Shown here piece by piece: positions 1 through 7,533 of a DNA stretch of 13,057 bases. The translations under genes and the position numbers were made by a program. Below the pieces are notes generated by a model, which worked only from the letters and a program-made list of their open reading frames with translations, did not search any database and was not told where the DNA came from. This DNA comes from Actinomycetota bacterium (lineage in GTDB: Bacteria; Actinomycetota; Acidimicrobiia; Actinomarinales; Actinomarinaceae): the NCBI GenBank assembly GCA_027729925.1, contig JAQCEB010000022.1, positions 1 to 13,057 on the forward strand, in the 5' to 3' direction. The stretch's first letter is position 1; each line of letters starts with the position of its first letter.

Positions 1-371
1 AAAATATTACAAAAGAAAAAATGAAAATTGATTTTGAAAGGAATATTTTTGAAGAAAAACTGAACTCCGAAATCGATATAGAAATTATTGGAAAAAATGC
101 AACTAGATTATCTCATATCTCAAACATCCAATTTAAAGATATAAATTCCGAGACTCTTATGATTGCGCTTGATTTAAAAGGATTAGGAGTTTCAAGAGGT
201 TCAGCATGTGCAAGTGGAGCACAAAAACCATCTCATGTTTTAAAAGCTATGAATATTTCAAAAGATGTCATTAATAATCATTTACGCTTTAGTTTTGGCT
301 GGACAACAAAAGATGGAGACGGCTTGAGGGCAGCAAATATAGTTTTAACTTCACTCAGAGAATTGACATGA
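1..371 (+). CDS. Cysteine desulfurase (NifS/IscS family), C-terminal fragment
   Basis: This PLP enzyme takes sulfur from cysteine as an enzyme-bound persulfide and passes it to tRNA thiolation and Fe-S assembly. Only the C-terminal ~120 residues are in the window. The frame is open to the left edge, so the ATG at 21 is an internal methionine. The small C-terminal domain is visible: a segment around ETLMIALDLKGLGVS, then the active-site loop SRGSACASGA with the catalytic cysteine codon at 207-209, then KPSHVLKAM and a LRFSFGWTT stretch, as in NifS/IscS proteins. The PLP-lysine half lies upstream and cannot be checked. The stop overlaps the mnmA start (ATGA, 368-371), which suggests translational coupling to its likely sulfur acceptor; M. 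tuberculosis has the same gene pair (iscS-trmU). Whether it is a general IscS or one dedicated to tRNA cannot be told from this fragment. Confidence 0.93.
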   Translation, partial: NITKEKMKIDFERNIFEEKLNSEIDIEIIGKNATRLSHISNIQFKDINSETLMIALDLKGLGVSRGSACASGAQKPSHVLKAMNISKDVINNHLRFSFGWTTKDGDGLRAANIVLTSLRELT

Positions 372-1441
372 GAGTTTTGGTGGCAATGAGTGGAGGAGTC
401 GATTCTTCAGTTGTTGCTGGATTACTCAAATCCCAAGGTCATGAAGTTATTGGAGTTACTATGAAACTTTGGGAAGGTCCAAATGGTGAAATGCCTGAAA
501 CAGGATGTTGTACTGCAGCAGATTCAGAAGATGCAAGAAAAGTTGCTGCTAAATTAGACATCCCATATTATGTTTTAGACTATACAGCCTCATTTTCTGA
601 AAATGTAATTGATAATTTTATTGATATGTATGCTAAAGGATTAACACCAAATCCTTGTGTTGAGTGCAATAGATCTGTAAAGTTTGATCATTTTATTAAC
701 CAAGCAAAAAAATTAAATTGTGACAAAGTTGCTACTGGACATTATGCAAAGATTGTTTCTAATGGTGAAAAGTACGAATTACATAAAGCAGATTATTTAG
801 ATAAAGATCAGTCTTATGTATTGCATATGTTGACTTCAAATGCATTAAAAAAAATTATGTTTCCACTTGGAACAATTTCGAAACCTGAAGTAAGACAAAT
901 TGCAGCTTCATTAGGTTTAAAAACTGCTTTTAAAAAAGACAGTCAAGATATCTGTTTTGTAGGCAAAAAAGATTATAGACAATTTGTTGGGACTCGTATA
1001 AATGTCAATATTAAGGGAAATATTGTCGATAAAAATGAAAATATTTATGGCCAACACAACGGTATACATGAGTTTACAGTTGGGCAAAGAAGAGGGATTC
1101 CTGGGGGGCAGGGTGAGCCTAAATATGTAACCAAAATTGATGTGACCAATAGCAAAGTATATATAGGTAGTAAAAAAGATTTAACGATAAAAAAATTTAT
1201 AATACAAGATGTTTCATTTGTAGATAAGCCTGAGTTTTCAAATTTGTCTATTCAAACAAGGTATAACTCATTAGCTTTTCCATGTAATATAAGGGAAATT
1301 GATGAAAGCACTTTTGAAGTAGAACTTGCAGAACCTACTTTTGGAGTTGCTCCTGGGCAGTTTGGGGTGTTATATCAAGGATCAAAGTTAGTTGGTGGAG
1401 GAAGAATTTCTTCTAAAGTTTTGGAAGAATTGAATGAATAA
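368..1441 (+). CDS. mnmA: tRNA-specific 2-thiouridylase MnmA (TrmU)
   Basis: MnmA adenylates U34 of tRNA-Glu, tRNA-Gln and tRNA-Lys and replaces its 2-oxygen with sulfur in the cytoplasm. The 357-residue length is normal for the family. The ATP pyrophosphatase PP-loop SGGVDSS is at residues 8-14. The two catalytic cysteines are present: Cys97 in TPNPCVECNR and Cys196 in DSQDICF. TGHYAKI at 123-129 and HEFTVGQRRGIPGG at 233-246 are typical tRNA and active-site segments, and the C-terminal beta-barrel ends with a VAPGQFGVLYQG motif. The start is fixed by the ATGA overlap with the desulfurase stop and the PP-loop close behind it. Its end overlaps ligA by 8 bases. The upstream desulfurase is the probable sulfur donor, and tRNA-Glu, one of the substrates, is encoded at the far end of the window. 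Confidence 0.98.
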   Translation: MRVLVAMSGGVDSSVVAGLLKSQGHEVIGVTMKLWEGPNGEMPETGCCTAADSEDARKVAAKLDIPYYVLDYTASFSENVIDNFIDMYAKGLTPNPCVECNRSVKFDHFINQAKKLNCDKVATGHYAKIVSNGEKYELHKADYLDKDQSYVLHMLTSNALKKIMFPLGTISKPEVRQIAASLGLKTAFKKDSQDICFVGKKDYRQFVGTRINVNIKGNIVDKNENIYGQHNGIHEFTVGQRRGIPGGQGEPKYVTKIDVTNSKVYIGSKKDLTIKKFIIQDVSFVDKPEFSNLSIQTRYNSLAFPCNIREIDESTFEVELAEPTFGVAPGQFGVLYQGSKLVGGGRISSKVLEELNE

Positions 1442-3512
1442 ACAATATGTATTAGATTTGATTTCACAATTAAATATTGCAGAGCATGCATATTACGTAT
1501 TAAATAAGCCAGTTATGTCTGATGGTGAATACGATAAATTGTTTAATGAGCTAAAAGAAATTGAAAAAAATTACTCTGAATTAATTTTCTCTTTTTCTCC
1601 AACACAAAGGGTTACAGGTACTCCAGACAATGCATTTAACCAGGTAGAACACAAGCAAAGAATGTATAGTCTTGACAATTCTGAAAGCTTAGAAGATATT
1701 CAAAAATGGATTGAAAAAAACGAAAAACTCACAGATTTAAACTTATTCCCAATTACAGTCGAACCAAAAATTGACGGTCTAGCCATTTCACTAATTTACA
1801 AAGATAATGTTCTTCAACAAGGACTAACACGAGGTGACGGAATAATTGGGGAAGATGTTACACATAATATTAAAACTATTAAAAATATTCCTTTGAAATT
1901 ACCTGATGGGTTCAATAATGAGTTTGAAATAAGAGGTGAAATCTATATGCCTTCAAGTAGCTTTGATGAACTTAATAAGCAAAAGGTAAGTGACAAAAAA
2001 AAGCTTGAAGAATTATTGTCTATTGAAAAAAACCAGTTATCCGAGATGCAAAAAGAACAAATCAGAAATTTGAGATCTGAAGGTGTAAGTGAATTTATCA
2101 ACTCAAGGAATGCCGCTGCTGGTTCATTAAGGCAAAAAAATTCAGAAATAACTGCAACAAGAGATTTAAGGCTATTAGCCTATCAACTAATTCAGCATGG
2201 AGAACAGAAACAACTTCCATATTCTGAACAAATTTCAAAAATGAAACTTTTTGGATTTAACACTAATAACATTTTTGAAGCTAAGAACATCAAAGAAATA
2301 AAAAGTTATTTAGACAACATTGAGTCAAGTAGAAATAAACTTGAATTTCAAATTGATGGTGCAGTTCTTAAAGTAAATTCTACACAAATACAAGATGAGC
2401 TTGGATATACAGCAAAATCACCTAGGTGGGCTTTAGCTTATAAATTTTCCGCTGAAGAACAAACTACAAAAATATTGGATATTAAATTACAAGTTGGCAG
2501 AACTGGAGCAATCACTCCAGTTGCAGTATTAGATCCTGTTAATGTAGGTGGTGCGTTAATTTCTTTTGCAACACTTCACAATCCTGATGAAATTAAAAGA
2601 AAAGATCTTAGGATTAACGACTTTGTTATAGTCAAACGTGCTGGTGATGTAATTCCAGAAGTAGTCTCATCAATAAAAGAACGAAGAGACAGCTCTCAAA
2701 AAGTATGGGAAATGCAAAAAATTTGTCCTTGTGGAGAATTTAAGATTGAATTTGTAAAAGATGAGAAAGTTCCAAGATGTTCTGGTTTTCAAAATTGTAA
2801 GATTGCAAAAAAAGAAACCTTAATATTTTTTGCTTCAAAATCCGGTTTAGATATAGATGGCCTTGGTAGAGAAACAGTTGAAGTATTAATATCAAATAAT
2901 TTAGTACAAAGTTTTGAAGATTTTTATAATCTAACCTTTGAGCAACTTATTGTTCTTCCACAGTGGAAAGATAAAAAAACCAATAATTTATTAGAAGCAA
3001 TTAGTAAATCTATTTCTTCACATCCGTATGATTTGTTGTCTGCACTAGGAATAAGATATATTGGTAACCAAACTGCAAAATTATTATTAAATTCATTTGG
3101 ATCTTTAAATGAAGTTTTTAATGCTAGTACAGAAAGAATTGAAGGAATTCATGGATTATCTACTAGTGTCGCTTCTTCTCTAAAAGAGTGGTACGAAAGA
3201 TCTGAGAATAAATTATTGTTACAGCGTCTTAAGGAAATAGGATTTAACACAGATCAAAAAATTGAAACTACAAAAGGAGTTTTCAATGGAAGAACATTTG
3301 TTTTAACTGGTACTTTAGTAAATTATTCAAGACAAGAAGCTACGAGTATTGTTGAAAGCTTTGGAGGGATAGTGACAAGTTCTGTTTCTAAAAACACAAA
3401 TTTTGTTGTTGCTGGTGAAAAAGCCGGTTCAAAACTAGAAAAAGCAAAAAAACTTGGATTAGAAATTATAGATGAAAATAAGTTTGAAGAATTATTTGAA
3501 CTTAATAGCTAG
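1434..3512 (+). CDS. ligA: NAD+-dependent DNA ligase LigA
   Basis: LigA seals nicks in duplex DNA during replication and repair, using NAD+ as the AMP donor. At 692 residues it is slightly longer than most. Domains in order: the N-terminal Ia region with HAYYVLNKPVMSDGEYD (residues 18-34), the nucleotidyltransferase domain with KIDG (adenylated Lys112), LTRGDGIIGEDVT and SRNAAAGSLRQ (224-234), the OB fold with VGRTGAITPVAVLDPV (354-369) and KRAGDVIPEV (401-410), a four-cysteine zinc finger (Cys431, 433, 449, 455), helix-hairpin-helix repeats (about 465-600), and a C-terminal BRCT domain (about 615-692). Two oddities: a lysine/glutamate-rich insertion at about 186-216 before the SRNAAAGS motif, and a first zinc pair spaced CPC instead of the usual CPxC. 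The ATG lies within the end of mnmA, and the last 11 bases overlap the convergent gene on the minus strand. Confidence 0.98.
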   Translation: MNKQYVLDLISQLNIAEHAYYVLNKPVMSDGEYDKLFNELKEIEKNYSELIFSFSPTQRVTGTPDNAFNQVEHKQRMYSLDNSESLEDIQKWIEKNEKLTDLNLFPITVEPKIDGLAISLIYKDNVLQQGLTRGDGIIGEDVTHNIKTIKNIPLKLPDGFNNEFEIRGEIYMPSSSFDELNKQKVSDKKKLEELLSIEKNQLSEMQKEQIRNLRSEGVSEFINSRNAAAGSLRQKNSEITATRDLRLLAYQLIQHGEQKQLPYSEQISKMKLFGFNTNNIFEAKNIKEIKSYLDNIESSRNKLEFQIDGAVLKVNSTQIQDELGYTAKSPRWALAYKFSAEEQTTKILDIKLQVGRTGAITPVAVLDPVNVGGALISFATLHNPDEIKRKDLRINDFVIVKRAGDVIPEVVSSIKERRDSSQKVWEMQKICPCGEFKIEFVKDEKVPRCSGFQNCKIAKKETLIFFASKSGLDIDGLGRETVEVLISNNLVQSFEDFYNLTFEQLIVLPQWKDKKTNNLLEAISKSISSHPYDLLSALGIRYIGNQTAKLLLNSFGSLNEVFNASTERIEGIHGLSTSVASSLKEWYERSENKLLLQRLKEIGFNTDQKIETTKGVFNGRTFVLTGTLVNYSRQEATSIVESFGGIVTSSVSKNTNFVVAGEKAGSKLEKAKKLGLEIIDENKFEELFELNS

Positions 3513-3906
3513 TAAATTCCCATTCATATTCCCCAAAGTCAGGTAATCCAACAATTGTATTCCAAGTTATTTTTATTATATGTTTACCAGGCTGCCAAGA
3601 CTCAAAAGATTTGTTTGAACCTGGTTTCCAAATATACACACCAGTAGCCTCAATAAATTGAATTTCAGATGAAGGAATTATGTAATTGTCAATAACTAAT
3701 ACCAATTCATATCCCACAGGTAAGTCTACTTCTAATGAAACTTGTTGAGGAACTTGATCATTCGGCAGTGGATAGATATTTTCCAAAGGGCTTGGCAAAG
3801 AAAATTCTTTATTGTTTTCTTGAAAAAAAGATATACCTATGTAGATTGTAAAAGTTAATAGAATTGTTAAAGAAAGAATAATAAGTATATAAGTGTTCTT
3901 TTTCAT
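3502..3906 (-). CDS. Uncharacterised membrane-anchored protein with a predicted extracytoplasmic beta domain
   Basis: I do not recognise a named family for this 134-residue protein. It starts MKKNTY, then has one strongly hydrophobic segment (about residues 6-28) with no lipobox cysteine, so an uncleaved N-terminal anchor is more likely than a lipoprotein. After a polar linker the region 44-134 alternates hydrophobic and polar residues with several tryptophans (YIWKPG, FESWQPGKH, KITWNT, EYEWEF), which suggests a small immunoglobulin-like beta sandwich outside the membrane. It contains no cysteine and no catalytic motif that I can identify. The gene is convergent with ligA, overlapping its stop by 11 bases, and divergent from dapD with only 37 bases between the starts. 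AT content matches its neighbours, so nothing suggests recent transfer. Similar proline-rich openings of the form 'PLPNDQVP' seem familiar from actinobacterial secreted proteins, but that is memory, not a search. Confidence 0.8.
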   Translation of the reverse strand: MKKNTYILIILSLTILLTFTIYIGISFFQENNKEFSLPSPLENIYPLPNDQVPQQVSLEVDLPVGYELVLVIDNYIIPSSEIQFIEATGVYIWKPGSNKSFESWQPGKHIIKITWNTIVGLPDFGEYEWEFTSY

Positions 3907-3943
3907 ACATTAAAATATTATCTAGGAAATAAAAGAGTCCAAA
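3907..3943. promoter_or_regulatory. Divergent promoter region between the small membrane protein gene and dapD
   Basis: These 37 bases separate two diverging starts, so any dedicated promoters for both genes must be here or overlap the coding ends. On the plus strand TATTAT at 3916-3921 is a possible -10 element; it would give a leader of about 16 bases carrying a weak AGAG ribosome-binding sequence (3934-3937) before the dapD ATG. On the minus strand the same bases read GATAAT/TAATAT, placed so that transcription would begin within a few bases of the ATG at 3906, that is leaderless or nearly so. No clear -35 is seen. In DNA this AT-rich such boxes also arise by chance. Confidence 0.35.
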
Positions 3944-4756
3944 ATGAAATTAGATATTTTAAAAAATAAAGTTTTAGAGATTGATTCAAAAAATATTTTA
4001 GAAACAGATATTCAGACTATTGAAGATACGATTGCTTTGCTTGATAAAGGTGAAATTAGAGTTGCTGAAAAATTAAACGATAGTTGGATAGTAAATGAAT
4101 GGATAAGAGATGCAATTATGCTTTATTTTTCAATAAGAAACTTAAAAGAAATTCATGCTGGTGATTTGCTTTTTTATGACAAACTTGAACCAAAGAAAAA
4201 CTATAAAGAATTAAAAATTAGAGTTGTTCCTCCTGGGGCAGTTAGATATGGAGCTTTTTGTGAACCAGGTGTTGTAGTTATGCCAGGTTTTGTAAATATT
4301 GGAGCATACGTCGGTAGCGGCACAATGGTTGATACTTGGGCTACAGTAGGCTCTTGTGCGCAAATTGGTAAGAATGTTCATTTGTCAGGTGGAGTAGGGA
4401 TTGGAGGTGTACTTGAACCGCCAGGTGCTATGCCAGTGGTTATAGAAGATGGAGCATTCATAGGATCAAGATCAATTATCGTAGAGGGAGTTAAAGTTGA
4501 GCAAGGAGCTGTTATTGGTGCAAACGTTACACTAACTGCTTCAACTCCAATTATAGATGTTACAGGAAGTGAACCAGTTGAAATTAAAGGTAATGTACCA
4601 GAAAATTCAGTAGTAATTCCCGGCTCAAGACCTAAGGAATTTCCAAGTGGAACTTTCAATACTCCTTGCGCGTTGATTATTGGAAAAAGAAAAGAATCTA
4701 CAGATCAAAAGACTTCACTTAATGATGCTTTAAGAACATTTGGAGTTCAGGTTTGA
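3944..4756 (+). CDS. dapD: 2,3,4,5-tetrahydropyridine-2,6-dicarboxylate N-succinyltransferase DapD
   Basis: DapD transfers succinyl from succinyl-CoA to tetrahydrodipicolinate in the succinylase route to diaminopimelate and lysine. The 270-residue length fits the classical (E. coli-size) family. The N-terminal helical domain carries RVAEKLNDSWIVNEWIRDA (39-57). A left-handed beta-helix of hexapeptide repeats follows (about 100-225), with MVDTWATVGSCAQIGKN (128-144, Asp130) and LSGGVGIGGVLEP (147-159), and Glu181 in IVEGV; these acidic residues correspond to the catalytic pair known in the family. The C-terminus, with PCALIIGKRKESTDQKTS, is typical of the Bacteroidota-like branch. This is not the longer, divergent DapD of M. 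tuberculosis and relatives, so transfer is plausible. Its stop overlaps the dapE start by four bases. Confidence 0.97.
   Translation: MKLDILKNKVLEIDSKNILETDIQTIEDTIALLDKGEIRVAEKLNDSWIVNEWIRDAIMLYFSIRNLKEIHAGDLLFYDKLEPKKNYKELKIRVVPPGAVRYGAFCEPGVVVMPGFVNIGAYVGSGTMVDTWATVGSCAQIGKNVHLSGGVGIGGVLEPPGAMPVVIEDGAFIGSRSIIVEGVKVEQGAVIGANVTLTASTPIIDVTGSEPVEIKGNVPENSVVIPGSRPKEFPSGTFNTPCALIIGKRKESTDQKTSLNDALRTFGVQV
4742..4745 (+). promoter_or_regulatory. Ribosome-binding site supporting the TTG start of dapE
   Basis: GGAG lies inside the last codons of dapD, seven bases before the TTG at 4753. It supports this non-ATG start, which also forms a four-base stop/start overlap (TTGA) with dapD, the usual layout for translational coupling. 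Confidence 0.6.
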
Positions 4757-5799
4757 AAATCGTAGAACAACTTGAACAACTAATCGCAATTGAATCAGTT
4801 ACAGGAAATGAAAAGAACATACTTGATTACATAGAAAATATTTTAAAATCTAATAATTTTGATGGTGAAATACTCAGAAACAAAGGTGGAATAATTGCTT
4901 TACCAAAAAATTCTTCTAAAACTATAGCATTAGTAGGTCATGTTGACACTGTTCCAATTGTCATAGATCAAAAACTTGAATTTGACGATAATGACATCAT
5001 TCCAGGTAGAGGATCTGTTGACATGAAAGGGGGCATTGCTGTAATTTTAAATTTGCTAAATACTAGCCCTGAACATATAGTGGGTGTATTTTATACAGCC
5101 GAAGAGGGTCCATATGAGAACAATGGGTTAACTGATTTGATGCCAATACTTCTTGAAGAGTGTGAATTAAGTTTTTCAATTATTTTAGAACCTACAGATA
5201 ACGAAATTCAACTTGGCTGTTTAGGAGTTTTAAATGCAAAACTTACTATTGATGGAAAAGCAGGTCATTCGGCTAGGCCATGGGTTGGGGATAATCCTAT
5301 TTATAAGATGAATAAAATAATTGAAATAGTTAAAGAAAATGAAATCAAAGAATTAATAATTGATGATTTAAATTTTAAACAAGTTATGTCTTTAACAAAG
5401 GTTTCGTCCGGAATTGCTAATAATGTTATTCCTGACTCTTTAACTTTAAATTTAAATTTTCGATACTCTCCTGAAATTGATGGAGAATCAGCTACAAAAT
5501 TAATAAATGAATTGTTTTCACAATATGCAACTGTAGAAATTTCCAACTTTTCAGATGGTGCAATGCCTAATCTTTCTTCGTTAAGAATTAAAAATTTTGT
5601 AGAAACAATTAATAAAGTTTCTACTCCAAAACAAGCTTGGACTGATATAGCTAGATTTTATGAAATGAATATTCCTTCAGTAAATTTTGGTCCAGGAGAT
5701 CCACTTTTAGCACATTCTGCAGATGAGCATCTTAGTAAAATTCAACTATTAGAATCATATGAATTAATTTATAAATATTTAAAGAGTTTAAATGAGTAA
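4753..5799 (+). CDS. dapE: Succinyl-diaminopimelate desuccinylase DapE (actinobacterial type)
   Basis: DapE is a di-zinc M20 amidohydrolase that removes succinate from N-succinyl-LL-diaminopimelate, two steps after DapD. Seen in the 348 residues: GHVDTVP (His63, Asp65), GRGSVDMKGG (bridging Asp90), YTAEEGP (catalytic base Glu117, metal ligand Glu118), ILEPTDNEIQLG (Glu146), the dimerisation-domain segment GKAGHSARPW (169-177), and the last zinc ligand His321 in LLAHSADEHL. The stretch AWTDIARF...PSVNFGPGDP (295-317) is characteristic of actinobacterial DapE rather than the E. coli type or ArgE. The start is TTG, chosen because of the GGAG seven bases upstream, the TTGA overlap with dapD, and the correct N-terminal length. 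Direct coupling to dapD supports the pathway assignment. The gene's last eight bases overlap gatC. Confidence 0.95.
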   Translation: MKIVEQLEQLIAIESVTGNEKNILDYIENILKSNNFDGEILRNKGGIIALPKNSSKTIALVGHVDTVPIVIDQKLEFDDNDIIPGRGSVDMKGGIAVILNLLNTSPEHIVGVFYTAEEGPYENNGLTDLMPILLEECELSFSIILEPTDNEIQLGCLGVLNAKLTIDGKAGHSARPWVGDNPIYKMNKIIEIVKENEIKELIIDDLNFKQVMSLTKVSSGIANNVIPDSLTLNLNFRYSPEIDGESATKLINELFSQYATVEISNFSDGAMPNLSSLRIKNFVETINKVSTPKQAWTDIARFYEMNIPSVNFGPGDPLLAHSADEHLSKIQLLESYELIYKYLKSLNE

Positions 5800-6082
5800 T
5801 CAATTTGATATAGATAATGTTTCTAAACTTGCTTCAATTGAACTTGAAGAGACTGAAAAAAATAAGCTAAGTCAAGATTTAAGCATTATTTTGGAACATG
5901 TTCAAGCTATCAGCAATTTAGAATTTGATATCTCAGTTGATGAAGTTTTTATCCATCCATTGGAAAAACAATTAAATTTACAGGAAGATGTAGTTGAAGA
6001 ATTTTTAACGCATGAAGAGGCATTGAGTAATGCTCCAGAATCAAAAGACGGTAAGTTTATAGTCCCACCTTCTATGGAGTAA
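5792..6082 (+). CDS. gatC: Asp-tRNA(Asn)/Glu-tRNA(Gln) amidotransferase subunit C
   Basis: GatC is the small subunit that wraps around and stabilises GatA against GatB in the heterotrimeric amidotransferase. The 96-residue length is standard. The N-terminal half has the family pattern VSKLASIELEETEKNKLSQD followed by the helix ILEHVQAISNL. The C-terminus keeps the usual APESKDGKFIVPP ending (about residues 81-93), which in known structures packs along the A subunit. The start overlaps the end of dapE by eight bases. GatA follows after two bases, so gatC, gatA and gatB form one translationally linked block placed directly behind the lysine genes. Confidence 0.95.
   Translation: MSNQFDIDNVSKLASIELEETEKNKLSQDLSIILEHVQAISNLEFDISVDEVFIHPLEKQLNLQEDVVEEFLTHEEALSNAPESKDGKFIVPPSME
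6076..6079 (+). promoter_or_regulatory. Ribosome-binding site of gatA
   Basis: GGAG within the final codons of gatC sits five bases before the gatA ATG at 6085. It is one of the few clear Shine-Dalgarno sequences in the window; gatB and gltX, which begin directly at the preceding stop codon, have none as good. Confidence 0.55.
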
Positions 6083-6084
6083 TT

Positions 6085-7533
6085 ATGAGAATTGAAAATA
6101 AGTCAATTAGAGAAATCAATTCATTATTTCAAAAAAAAGAAATTAAACCTTCTGAATTATATAAACAAGTCTTCGAGAACACAGCTCAATCAGAGTCTGT
6201 ACTACATGCCCACCTAAAATTATTTGAAGAAGATAACTTAAATAAAGTAAAACTTTCTGATGAAAGATATATTAAAAATAAAAGTCTAGGTTTATTAGAC
6301 GGAATACCAATCGCTATCAAAGATAATATCAATTTAAAAGGTTATGAGACAACTTGTTCTTCTAAAATGCTTTCTAATTACATCTCTCCTTATAGTGCAA
6401 CAGTTATAAATAAATTAGATGAGCAACAAGTTTTATATACTGGTAAAACAAACCTAGATGAATTTGCGATGGGATCATCAACTGAAAATTCAGCTTATGG
6501 TTTGACCAGAAATCCTTGGAATACAGAATGTGTTCCTGGAGGTTCTTCAGGTGGATCAGCCGCATCTGTTGCAGCGCGTTCATCAATAGCTGCTTTAGGA
6601 AGTGATACGGGTGGTTCTATTAGACAGCCAGCATCTTTTTGTGGTCTTGTAGGATTTAAACCAACTTATGGAACTGTGTCGAGATTTGGATTAATTGCTT
6701 TTGCTTCATCTCTAGATCAAATTGGTCCAATAACAAAATATGTTGATGATACAAGAATTATTTACCATTCAATAAGAGGCTTTGATCCTAAAGATGCAAC
6801 TTCAGTTTCAGATAAACCTGTAATAATACCAAGTAATAAAACAGCAAAAGTAGGTGTTATAAAAGAATTAATGGAGGAAGGCGTTTCTGAAGATGCCAAA
6901 AACGAAGTTGAAAAAATAATAAAATTACTAAAAGCCCAAGGAATAGAAGTAATAGAAGTTTCTTTGCCACTAATTAAATTAGCTATCTCAATATATTATT
7001 TAATAGCTCCAGCAGAGTGCTCAGCAAATTTAGCTAGATTTGATGGAGTACGTTATGGCCTAAGGGCTGATGGAAAAACTAGTTATGAAATGATGGAAAG
7101 AACTAGAGCTCAAGGATTTGGAAGTGAGGTCAAAAGAAGAATTTTACTGGGTACTTATGCTCTTTCTGCTGGTTACTTCGATGCCTACTACGGTAAAGCT
7201 TTATTGGCCAGAAAAAAAATGATTGATGAGTTCAATCAAATATTCAAGCAGGTAGATTATTTAATTTCACCAACAACCCCAACTCAAGCTTTCAAAGCTG
7301 GAGAGAAAACTTCAAATCCATTAGAAATGTACATGTCTGATTTATGTACTATACCTGCAAATCTTGCGGGTTTACCTTCAATTAGTATTCCAACAGGTTT
7401 ATCAAAAGAAAAACTACCTCTTGGTGTGCAAATTATAAGTAAGGCATTAACTGATGATTCACTATTAGATTTTTCAGAGATGATTGAAAAAGAGGTTGCT
7501 TTTAAAGAAGAACCTTCAGATTGGATTAAATAA
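6085..7533 (+). CDS. gatA: Asp-tRNA(Asn)/Glu-tRNA(Gln) amidotransferase subunit A (glutaminase)
   Basis: GatA hydrolyses glutamine and feeds ammonia through a channel to GatB, which converts misacylated Glu-tRNA(Gln) or Asp-tRNA(Asn) to the amide form. The 482 residues span a full amidase-signature enzyme. The Ser-cisSer-Lys triad is intact: Lys79 in IAIKDNI, Ser154 in PGGSSGGSAA and the nucleophile Ser178 in GSDTGGSIRQPAS, at the same positions as in Staphylococcus aureus GatA. KTNLDEFAMGSSTENSAYG (121-139) and the late segment PANLAGLPSISIPTG are also typical of GatA rather than other amidases. The start is supported by the GGAG five bases upstream. The stop codon is directly followed by the gatB ATG (TAAATG), so the subunits should be made together. 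Confidence 0.98.
   Translation: MRIENKSIREINSLFQKKEIKPSELYKQVFENTAQSESVLHAHLKLFEEDNLNKVKLSDERYIKNKSLGLLDGIPIAIKDNINLKGYETTCSSKMLSNYISPYSATVINKLDEQQVLYTGKTNLDEFAMGSSTENSAYGLTRNPWNTECVPGGSSGGSAASVAARSSIAALGSDTGGSIRQPASFCGLVGFKPTYGTVSRFGLIAFASSLDQIGPITKYVDDTRIIYHSIRGFDPKDATSVSDKPVIIPSNKTAKVGVIKELMEEGVSEDAKNEVEKIIKLLKAQGIEVIEVSLPLIKLAISIYYLIAPAECSANLARFDGVRYGLRADGKTSYEMMERTRAQGFGSEVKRRILLGTYALSAGYFDAYYGKALLARKKMIDEFNQIFKQVDYLISPTTPTQAFKAGEKTSNPLEMYMSDLCTIPANLAGLPSISIPTGLSKEKLPLGVQIISKALTDDSLLDFSEMIEKEVAFKEEPSDWIK

Noticed and set aside
21..23. ATG at 21 as the start of a 116-residue gene
   Set aside because: The same frame is open back to the left edge and the product is plainly the C-terminal part of a cysteine desulfurase, so this is an internal methionine.
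4378..4659. Open frame of 93 codons on the minus strand inside dapD
   Set aside because: It lies opposite a highly conserved part of DapD and its proline/threonine-rich translation has no recognisable features; it is a shadow of the real gene.
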